From: Sulfuritalea sp.
GTDB lineage: Bacteria > Pseudomonadota > Gammaproteobacteria > Burkholderiales > Rhodocyclaceae
DNA length: 38,642 nt
Assembly: GCA_030680805.1 (NCBI GenBank)
Contig: JAUXUK010000103.1
Coordinates: 1-38,642 of the forward strand
Direction: 5' to 3'
Shown: positions 30,501-38,642 of the stretch, one piece after another
How positions within the stretch are numbered: the first letter of the stretch is position 1
How the letters are laid out: each line of letters begins with the position of its first letter
The notes under the pieces: generated by a model
What the model was told of the DNA's origin: nothing
What the model saw: only the letters and a program-made list of their open reading frames with translations
The model's database searches: none
Made by a program: the position numbers and the translations under genes

Positions 30501-32335
30501 GTCAGTTCCAGCGGATGGTTTTCGAGCCAGGCCAGCAGCACGGCGAAAGTGTACATCAGGCGTACGTTGCCTTTCCCTTGCCGAGCTTCCTGCCACAAGG
30601 CAGTGAGCGGGCCGGTGGCCAGCCACGGCGCGTGCAAGGGAGCGGATGCGATGCGGGCGTCGCACCACTCACGCCAGGGTCCGCCATAGTTGGTGCGCAG
30701 CGGCACCGAGAAGCCGTGCTTCTCGCGGTTCCAGACGGCTTCGGGCAGGTGCCGGCGCGCCAGTGCGCGCAGCAGGGCCTTGCCGCCGCCGGAGTCGAAA
30801 TGCACGCTGGCCGGCAGGCGCAGCATGCGATCCTGCAGGGCGTTGGCGAGCAGCGGCACGCGCACTTCGAGGCCGTGCGCCATGCTGGCGCGGTCGGTCT
30901 TGGCCAGGCAGTTTTCGGAGAGATAGGTCCATAGGTCGGCGCGCAGCAGCGCGCCGCGGTCGTAGCCGCCATGTCGGGACGCGAGCTCGCGCCACAACTC
31001 CAGCGTGGCTTGCGGTCGGCAGGCGGTGGCCAGCTCGGGCGCCAGATAGCGGCGTAGATCCTTGCGGCTGCCGGGGTAGTCGCCCAGTTCGACGCGACGG
31101 TAAAGCAGCAGGTCGGCGCCGGTCAGCGCGCGGCGGGTCAGGCTGGCAGGGGCGAGGCCGTGCTTCAGCATGGCGCGCAGCAGACGCTTGGCTGTGCTGT
31201 CCGGGTGACGGTCGGCGATATCGAGAAAGCGCGGATAGCCGCCGAAAAGTTCGTCGCCACCATCGCCCGACAGGGCCACGGTAACGTGCTGCCGCGTCAG
31301 GCGCGACAGCGCCCAGGTGGGAACGTAGGCCGGGTCGGCGAGAGGCTGGTCGAGATCGGCCAGCGCCGCAGCCAAGGTGTCGGCGGTGAGTTGCGGGGCG
31401 TCGAGGACGTGGTGTTCGGTGCCGTAACGCTCTGCCACGGCGCGTGCGGCAGGGCTCTCGTCAAATCCGGCTTCGGCGAAGCGCACGCTGAAAGTTTTCA
31501 GCGGTCTGGCCCCCGACTGAGCCATGTAATGCACCACCAGGCTGCTGTCGATGCCGCCGGAGAGGAAGGCGCCCAACGGCACGTCGGCAACGAGTTGGTC
31601 CTTGACGGCCTGCGCCAGCAGACGGTCGGTTTCGGCGACGAGCGCTTCATGATCGGGTGCGCGTTCCGTCGCATCGGGAATCGTCCACCATTGGCGCGTC
31701 GCCGCTCCGCTGCCTGGCGTCCAGCGCAAACAGCCACCCGGCGGCAGGGCGCGAATGTCGCGCACCAGGGTGCGCGGAGCCAGCGGCGTCTGGAAGGCGA
31801 GGTAGTCGCGCAGGCCTTCGGCGTCGAGCCTTTTCGGGAAGGTCGTCAGCGCGAAGAAAGGAGCCAGCGTCGAGGCCGCCACCAGGCCGCCGGCATGCTC
31901 ACCCCAGAACAGCGGCTTGATGCCGAGTCGATCGCGGGCGAGGAACACGCTGCCGTCATTCCTGTCGTGAATGGCGAAGGCGAACATGCCGTCAAGCTTT
32001 TCCACCACGGCTTCGCCCCAGTGCAGGTAGCCGGTGAGCAGCACCTCGCTGTCGGAGCGCGTACTGAAAGCACGGCCGGCCGCTTCGAGTTCGCGCCGCA
32101 AGGCGGCGAAGTTGTAGATCTCGCCGTTGTAGACCATGGCCAGCCGGCCGTTGGCCGCCGTCATCGGCTGGCGTCCGCCGTCGATGTCGATCACGGCGAG
32201 GCGCGCATGACCGAGCTGCGCATCGCCGTGGGTCAGCACTTCGCTGGCGTCGGGGCCGCGCGACTTCAGCGTCGCCAGCGCCGCGTCGAAATCGGCGCAG
32301 AAGGCGTCACCGACGGTGAGCAGGATGCCGCACAT
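30497..32335 (-). CDS. asnB: Glutamine-dependent asparagine synthetase-like amidotransferase (AsnB)
   Basis: A 612-residue two-domain enzyme. The N-terminal glutaminase begins MCGI with Cys2 as nucleophile and contains LGHARLAVIDIDGG and YNGEIYNF. The C-terminal synthetase has the PPi loop FLSGGIDSSLVVHYM and SGDGGDELFGGYPRF. All catalytic landmarks are intact. AsnB-like enzymes inside glycan clusters often amidate sugar acids, such as uronic acid carboxyl groups, rather than aspartate. Here that is inferred from position between an acyltransferase and a GT4. It overlaps both neighbours by one to four bases. Confidence 0.9.
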   Translation of the reverse strand: MCGILLTVGDAFCADFDAALATLKSRGPDASEVLTHGDAQLGHARLAVIDIDGGRQPMTAANGRLAMVYNGEIYNFAALRRELEAAGRAFSTRSDSEVLLTGYLHWGEAVVEKLDGMFAFAIHDRNDGSVFLARDRLGIKPLFWGEHAGGLVAASTLAPFFALTTFPKRLDAEGLRDYLAFQTPLAPRTLVRDIRALPPGGCLRWTPGSGAATRQWWTIPDATERAPDHEALVAETDRLLAQAVKDQLVADVPLGAFLSGGIDSSLVVHYMAQSGARPLKTFSVRFAEAGFDESPAARAVAERYGTEHHVLDAPQLTADTLAAALADLDQPLADPAYVPTWALSRLTRQHVTVALSGDGGDELFGGYPRFLDIADRHPDSTAKRLLRAMLKHGLAPASLTRRALTGADLLLYRRVELGDYPGSRKDLRRYLAPELATACRPQATLELWRELASRHGGYDRGALLRADLWTYLSENCLAKTDRASMAHGLEVRVPLLANALQDRMLRLPASVHFDSGGGKALLRALARRHLPEAVWNREKHGFSVPLRTNYGGPWREWCDARIASAPLHAPWLATGPLTALWQEARQGKGNVRLMYTFAVLLAWLENHPLELT

Positions 32336-33417
32336 CAGCAGTGCTCCCGCGCCAGGGCTTCCCAGGCGTCGAGTGCGTGGTCGGCGCCGTAGGGAGCCAG
32401 CGCCACGGCAACGACGTCAGGCGCCGGTTTGGATGCCGCGAGAGCGGCACACATCGCCGCTGCCAGTGCCACGGCATCGTTGCACGGCACCAGCCATTGC
32501 GCCAGTTCGCCGCCGAGAATTTCGCGCGGACCGGAAGGACAGTCGGTGCTGACCACCCGCGTGCCGCAGGCCAGCGCTTCGATCAGCACGTTGGGCAGGC
32601 CTTCATGATCGGAGCACAGCACCAGCAAGTCTGCGCCCGCCATCCACGGATACGGATTGGCCTGAAAGTCGGCGATGGTGACACGGCGTTCCAGACCGGT
32701 TTGTGAGATCAGTGCGGCAAGCCGCGCATCGGGCGGCGTCAGCAGCACCAATGTATGTGGCAGCTTCGCCTGTGCGAATGCCGCGAGTAGCAGGTCGTGG
32801 CGCTTTTGTGCGGCAAAGCGGCCGACGTGCAGGATGTAGGGTTCGCTGGGGCGGGCGGGATAGAGCTCGGCGGCCAGCAAGCGAATGGCGGCCGGATCGA
32901 AGGGATTGCCGATCACGCGCATGCGTTCGGCCTCGATGCCGAAGTGAGAATGCATATCGTTGGCCACGCCCTGCGACACCGCCACCAACTGCCGCGCGCC
33001 ATAGAGCTTGCGATAGCGCGCCGAACGGCGTTGTGCCTTGGCGGCAGGCAGTCGCGCGATCTCCGCCGACAGCGTGTTCGCGATGCGGCAGACGTGGCGC
33101 GGGGCGCCGGCCAGCGCCGCCACTTCGTCGGCGAAGGGCAGCGTCGATACCAGCAGATCGTGAGGGTGCGATGCGAGATGGCGGCGCAGGCGCCAGGCCA
33201 GTCGCCGCTTGCCCAGCCAGCCGTGGCCGGCACGGGCGGACAAGGCATGAAAGCCGCAACCGGCCGGCGGGGCGTATTTTCCGGCATGGTCGCCAGCGCT
33301 TTCGCAGACGATGAAGTCCACCTCGTGCCCCCGCGCGGCGAGACCGCTGCCGATCTTGGCCAGCGCCTTTTCGGCGCCGCCGCCGGCAAGGTTGGTGGTG
33401 AACAGGGCGAACTTCAT
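32335..33417 (-). CDS. Glycosyltransferase family 4
   Basis: A 360-residue GT-B enzyme. N terminus KFALFTTNLAGGGAEKALAKIGSGLAARGH is the typical acceptor-side loop. The donor half has YILHVGRFAAQKRHDLLLAAFA and LCSDHEGLPNVLIEALACGTRVVSTDCPSGPREIL, including the EX7E glutamates. It is close in type to amylovoran or PglJ-like transferases that use UDP-GalNAc or UDP-GlcNAc, but the donor cannot be fixed. It overlaps the GT9 stop upstream (ATGA) and asnB downstream (TGATG). Confidence 0.87.
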   Translation of the reverse strand: MKFALFTTNLAGGGAEKALAKIGSGLAARGHEVDFIVCESAGDHAGKYAPPAGCGFHALSARAGHGWLGKRRLAWRLRRHLASHPHDLLVSTLPFADEVAALAGAPRHVCRIANTLSAEIARLPAAKAQRRSARYRKLYGARQLVAVSQGVANDMHSHFGIEAERMRVIGNPFDPAAIRLLAAELYPARPSEPYILHVGRFAAQKRHDLLLAAFAQAKLPHTLVLLTPPDARLAALISQTGLERRVTIADFQANPYPWMAGADLLVLCSDHEGLPNVLIEALACGTRVVSTDCPSGPREILGGELAQWLVPCNDAVALAAAMCAALAASKPAPDVVAVALAPYGADHALDAWEALAREHC

Positions 33418-34463
33418 GAGGCGCGTGTTTCCGTCGCGCGTTCCTGCAGCGCCTGTTGCACGGCGGCCCAGACGCGATCGACGCTGATGTCGGCCATCTC
33501 GGCTTCGGGTGTGCAGCGATCGGCCAGCGGGTGGTCAATGGCGTGGAGGCAGGGATGGTCGAGCGGCGCCAGCAGGCGGCTCGGCGAATAGCCATGGTAG
33601 AGCGCCACCATCGGCCGCTGCAGCGCGCCCATCAGGTGCGTCGGTCCGGTATCGACGCCGACATACAGATCGGTACGGCTCATCAGCGCCGCGGTTTCGC
33701 GCAGACTGAGCTTGCCGGCGCAGAGCGTTGCCGCGTTGCCGAGTTCGGCGGCCAGTGCTTCGGTGCGCTGCTTTTCCAGATCGCCTCCGAAAATCAGGAA
33801 GTGCGATTCCGGCCACGCGGCGCGAATGCGTCGGCAGAGCTCGCTGAAATGTGCCGGCGGCCAGTCACGGTATGCCTTGGTGGGGAAACTCGCGACTTGA
33901 AGGCCGAGCAGCGGATGGCGGTTCGCTATGCCATGTTCCGCGAGAAAGCGCCCTGCCCACTGCTGTTCATCGGCGGTAACGCGATAGCTCAGCGCCTTGC
34001 CGGCAGGCGCGGCGCCAACCGCGGCGGGCAGCAGCAGCTGGATGTCGACGGCATGAGCAGTCTGCAGCGCCGGATGCTCGACGGCGCGGTAAAGCTCGGC
34101 GTTCAGCGCTTCGTCGGGCTGGCGGAAGGCCACCACGCGACGCGAGACGCGCAGCGCGTACTCGATCAGCGGCGCATCGAAATTACAGACGAAGGCGAGG
34201 TCGTAAGGCTTGCCGGGCAGCCAGCCCATGAAGCGCGCACGCTGCTTGCTGACGGGGCCGGTGCGATGGACGAAAGGCAGATGGCGCACTACCTCCTCCC
34301 GCTTGGGATGCGCCAGCAGGTGGATGCGGGCCTGTGGCCAGCGTGCCGCGAGGGCACGCACGGCCGGCGTCACCAGCAGGGTGTCGCCGATGCGCGAGAC
34401 GTTGATGTAGAGAATGTCGCGCGGCTCCGGGAGCTCGCTTTCAGTCGCGGCGGACGAACTCAT
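33414..34463 (-). CDS. Glycosyltransferase family 9 (heptosyltransferase-like)
   Basis: A 349-residue GT9 enzyme. N terminus DILYINVSRIGDTLLVTPAVRALAARWP and the C-terminal donor site DLYVGVDTGPTHLMGALQRPMVALYHG are characteristic. It lacks the cysteine-rich end of the WaaQ-type protein at 22581, so the two are not close copies. Its first 23 bases overlap the methyltransferase gene. The first about 15 residues (MSSSAATESELPEPR) are low in complexity and come before the fold begins. No later start fits before DILYINV, so ATG 34463 is kept. Confidence 0.85.
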   Translation of the reverse strand: MSSSAATESELPEPRDILYINVSRIGDTLLVTPAVRALAARWPQARIHLLAHPKREEVVRHLPFVHRTGPVSKQRARFMGWLPGKPYDLAFVCNFDAPLIEYALRVSRRVVAFRQPDEALNAELYRAVEHPALQTAHAVDIQLLLPAAVGAAPAGKALSYRVTADEQQWAGRFLAEHGIANRHPLLGLQVASFPTKAYRDWPPAHFSELCRRIRAAWPESHFLIFGGDLEKQRTEALAAELGNAATLCAGKLSLRETAALMSRTDLYVGVDTGPTHLMGALQRPMVALYHGYSPSRLLAPLDHPCLHAIDHPLADRCTPEAEMADISVDRVWAAVQQALQERATETRAS

Positions 34464-35157
34464 AGAGGTAGTCCGGAAAGGAGAATTCCACGGGTTCCAG
34501 CCGCCACCCGATCAGCCGCTTGACAGCCAGGGCCAGCGGCGAGAACGGCTTGACGAGATGATAGGCGGCCAGGGCGATGCCGGCGCGGCGCGCCAGTTCC
34601 ATGGCCAGCGTCGGCGTGATCCAGGCGATGTGATCGAGGTTGACGACCATCACGCCATCGCGCTTGAACTGGCGAAAGAACTTGCGCGAAAAGGGATTGG
34701 GCGTCGTGACGAAGAGGCGTCCACCGGGTGCCAGATGGCGCGCGGCGAACTTCAGCAGCAGCACGGCGTTGTCGACATGTTCTATTACGTCGCCGATGAA
34801 GACCACGTCGAAGCGCTCGCCCATGTCCGCTTCCGAGGTGGCATCGACGCAGCGCACGTTGAACCCGCGGCTGTTGAGTTCATTCACCAGTGGCTCGAGG
34901 ATGTCGATGCCGACACAATATGCAGCCGCCTTGTGGATACGGCCGTGGCGCCAGTCCGGCAGGTCGAAGTAACGCGCGCTGTGGGAAACGACGCCGATGT
35001 CGAGCACGCGTTTTCCGCGCACCAGGCTCTCGATATGGCCGAGCAGGTCATTGTCGGTATGGACCCGCTGCGCGGTCTTCAGCCATGCGCGCACGGCGGC
35101 CTTGGCCTCGCGGTTGTTGGGATCGTCGGACACTGTGGTCCAGTCGAGGGGCGTCAT
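34441..35157 (-). CDS. Class I SAM-dependent methyltransferase
   Basis: A 238-residue protein. Motif I is RVLDIGVVSHSARYF (last Gly of the usual GxGxG missing), followed by YCVGIDILEPLVNELN, FDVVFIGDVIEHVDNAVLLLKFAARHLAPGGRLFVTTPNPFS and a C-terminal amphipathic end. The HxxxxAPGG and TPNP segments are typical of the Methyltransf_23 group seen in glycan clusters. The target is presumably a sugar. It starts seven bases after the neighbouring methyltransferase stop, with no strong ribosome site seen. Confidence 0.83.
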   Translation of the reverse strand: MTPLDWTTVSDDPNNREAKAAVRAWLKTAQRVHTDNDLLGHIESLVRGKRVLDIGVVSHSARYFDLPDWRHGRIHKAAAYCVGIDILEPLVNELNSRGFNVRCVDATSEADMGERFDVVFIGDVIEHVDNAVLLLKFAARHLAPGGRLFVTTPNPFSRKFFRQFKRDGVMVVNLDHIAWITPTLAMELARRAGIALAAYHLVKPFSPLALAVKRLIGWRLEPVEFSFPDYLYEFVRRD

Positions 35158-35163
35158 TTGGAA

Positions 35164-35889
35164 TTATTTCGCGAAGCGGCTTGCCAAACCGGCGAGCGCG
35201 GCTCTGATTCGGAGCAAGGAATATCCGGCGCCTGGTTCATGGGCGAGGCATGCCAAACCGTAACCGTAACCGGGGCGCCCGCTCACGGCGGCAAAGCGGT
35301 TGGCGGGCGGAATCTCCATGGCTTCTTCGTCATCGAGTTCGTGGCTGACCCGAACAATATCGGGCTCGTCGCTATAGCGGACGCCGCGCAGGTACTGCTC
35401 AAAGAAATCCCGTTCTGCAGTTTGCGGACCGGCGTCGTGGACAAAGACCATGGGCAGGCGTTCGCTGGCAAGCAGCGCAAGGGCAAAGCGCACACCCCTG
35501 AAACCCTTGGGACCGTCGACCAGGGCAATATCGCCGGGCTGCGCGACCTTCGGCAGGAGGCGGGTCGCATCGCCGAACAGCAGACGGACATTGGCTTCGC
35601 CTTTGAGGCGCTCGGCGGCGACCACGACATCCGGCGAAGCAGGGTCGTGCTCGACACTGATGATTTCGGCTTCGGGGAAACATCGTGCCAGCACCAGGGT
35701 ACTTTGCCCCCGGGCCCGACCAGACTCCAGGATCCGCTTCGGCCGCACGGCCTGGGCGCAAAGCCAGAGGAAGAACATCTCCGAATTGGGGATGCCTTTG
35801 CGTTCGTAGGGAATACCTGCCACCAGGCGCTGAAATGCCGGCAGTTGTGCTTCCGCGGATGCGAGCAGGTCGGAGATGGCATTGGTCAT
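35164..35889 (-). CDS. Class I SAM-dependent methyltransferase-like protein (Methyltransf_24 type)
   Basis: A 241-residue protein. PKRILESGRARGQSTLVLARCFPEAEIISVEHDP is the SAM-binding start of the fold, and RLLFGDATRLLPKVAQPGDIALVDGPKG matches the Methyltransf_24 or cephalosporin hydroxylase-like group. The later FVHDAGPQTAERDFFEQYL is consistent with this. Substrate unknown. ATG 35889 overlaps the GT4 stop by four bases. Confidence 0.75.
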   Translation of the reverse strand: MTNAISDLLASAEAQLPAFQRLVAGIPYERKGIPNSEMFFLWLCAQAVRPKRILESGRARGQSTLVLARCFPEAEIISVEHDPASPDVVVAAERLKGEANVRLLFGDATRLLPKVAQPGDIALVDGPKGFRGVRFALALLASERLPMVFVHDAGPQTAERDFFEQYLRGVRYSDEPDIVRVSHELDDEEAMEIPPANRFAAVSGRPGYGYGLACLAHEPGAGYSLLRIRAALAGLASRFAK

Positions 35890-36964
35890 GAGCAGGCTTT
35901 CTTGAAGACAATCTCCATGCGGTCAAGCATGGCTTCCCGCGAAAAGTCGGCGCTGGCGATACGGCGTGCTTCAGCGCCGAGCTTCGCCGCGAGGCCCCTG
36001 TCGTCGAGCAGGCGGCCTATGGCGGCGGCCAGGGCGCTAGCATCCTTGGGCGGCACGATCAGTGCCGTGTCGTTGTCGCTGACGGCTTCGAGTATCGCTC
36101 CGACCGGCGTGGTGACGATGGGCAGGCCGCAGAGCATGGCCTGCAGGATAGCCTGCGGCACGCCCTCGTTGGCGTAGGACGGCAGGCAGAACACGTCCAT
36201 GGCCTGCAGCCAGTGTTCGGGATCGCTGCGCTGTCCGGCGAGCGTGACGTGCGAGGCAATGCCGAGGGCCGCGATCTTTTCCTCGATTGGTCCGCGCATG
36301 GGCCCTTCGCCGACGATCAACAGACGAATGTCGGGCCGCTTCAGTTGCGCGAAGGCATCGAGCAGGAACAGGTGGCCCTTCCAACTGCGCAGCGTGGCGA
36401 CGATGCCGAGGTGCTCTTGTTGCGGATCGAGCCCGAGCGCAATCTTGCCGGCGGTCTTGTCCGCAGGGGCGAAGCGCTCGATGTCGATGCCTGTGGGCAC
36501 CGAGGTCACGCGCGCCGGATCGAGGCCGAGGGTCTCCAGCAGATGGCGGCGCAGACTTTCGCCGGTGGTGACCACGCCTTTCGCTTGCCGGTAAAGCCAG
36601 CGGTTGAAGACATTGCCCGACACCGGCGCCGAGATGTGGCGGGTGCGCACGATGGCCGGCGGATTCGTGAGCGTGGCGCAGGCCAGACCCGTCAGCCACG
36701 AATCGGCCGAGCTGTGGGTGTTCACCACGTCCGGTGCCTGGCTGGCCAGCCAGCGGCGCAGCGCCCGGAATCCTGCGATGGTCTTGAACTCGATGGGCAG
36801 CGCCACCACCGGCACGCCGAAGCGCGCTGCCTCAGCCGTCATCCGCGCCTGCGCCGGACAGGCCACGCTGACCTCGTGGCCGCGGGCGATGAGGCCGCTG
36901 GCCTCTTCGAGGATGCGGATCTCCTGGCCGCCCCAGCCACAGGAGGCCTCCGTGTGCAGGATCT

Positions 36965-36968
<4 letters not shown>
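35886..36968 (-). CDS. Glycosyltransferase family 4 with probable CTG start
   Basis: A 360-residue GT-B enzyme. The donor half has GIVATLRSWKGHLFLLDAFAQL and LPSYANEGVPQAILQAMLCGLPIVTTPVG. The first ATG in frame (36866) would remove 34 residues that clearly belong to the family: LKILHTEASCGWGGQEIRI, then EEASGLIARGHEVSVACP. The only start that keeps them is CTG at 36968, which overlaps the msbA stop as CTGA and has GGAGG four bases upstream. No ATG, GTG or TTG lies in frame between the msbA end and residue 1. A sequencing error making ATG into CTG is possible. Substrate unknown. Confidence 0.82.

Positions 36969-38642
<1,674 letters not shown>

Noticed and set aside
36866..36866. ATG at 36866 as start of the glycosyltransferase after msbA
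   Set aside because: It would cut off the conserved first strand and glycine loop of the GT4 fold, encoded directly upstream in frame.

Overview
The window is GC-rich, densely coding, and reads as a chromosomal segment of a betaproteobacterium, probably close to Rhodocyclales. That placement is an inference from codon and base composition, the zapA/6S RNA arrangement, an S-adenosylhomocysteine (SAH) riboswitch in front of metH, and the mix of malonate TRAP transport, DsrE-like proteins and lipopolysaccharide (LPS) genes. No 16S rRNA or tRNA is present to settle it. Genes are packed into operons whose stop and start codons overlap (ATGA, GTGA, TGATG). Both ends cut genes: metH at the left edge and msbA at the right edge.

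Region 1 (1-7.7 kb): metH (minus) under an SAH riboswitch; two divergent rhodaneses; a membrane-anchored thioredoxin-like protein; an MFS transporter; an enoyl-CoA hydratase-family protein; an L-2-hydroxyglutarate oxidase-type flavoprotein (minus); an exported DsrE-like protein; and a YrfG-type nucleotidase.

Region 2 (7.7-14.2 kb): a complete malonate-use operon. It holds a GntR/FCD regulator with a palindromic operator in front of it, malonyl-CoA decarboxylase, a three-gene TRAP transporter (dctP, dctQ, dctM) and malonyl-CoA synthetase (matB). Malonate is taken up, converted to malonyl-CoA and decarboxylated to acetyl-CoA.

Region 3 (14.2-16.9 kb): a PlsC-type acyltransferase, a DUF2721 membrane protein, an SGNH hydrolase and a YfcG-type glutathione transferase.

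Region 4 (16.9-18.8 kb) is the most unusual part. An ECF sigma factor and a membrane anti-sigma factor lie back to back with an exported DsrE-like protein. The periplasmic part of the anti-sigma factor is itself DsrE-like and carries the same Cys-x-x-(T/S)-M motif. The intergenic region holds two divergent copies of one promoter sequence (GGGAATAA-N15-CGTC(T/A)TA), whose -35 elements form a 12-bp perfect inverted repeat. This looks like a self-controlled envelope redox or sulfur-stress circuit in which sensor and output share a fold. I do not know a described equivalent.

Region 5 (18.8-22.4 kb, minus): a TauE/SafE permease, an EVE-domain protein, a degenerate EAL-HDOD protein, 6S RNA with a clear terminator, zapA and a small ZapB-like coiled-coil protein. 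Palindromic repeats fill the gap upstream of zapA.

Region 6 (22.5-38.6 kb): LPS and surface-glycan assembly. Two plus-strand genes (heptosyltransferase and WaaG-like glycosyltransferase) converge on a twelve-gene minus-strand run. In transcription order that run is msbA, GT4, two methyltransferases, GT9, GT4, asparagine synthetase, hexapeptide acyltransferase, FkbM methyltransferase, CgeB-like glycosyltransferase, GT2, O-antigen ligase and GT4. A REP-like repeat has extended the 3' end of the heptosyltransferase gene, and the glycosyltransferase after msbA appears to start at CTG.
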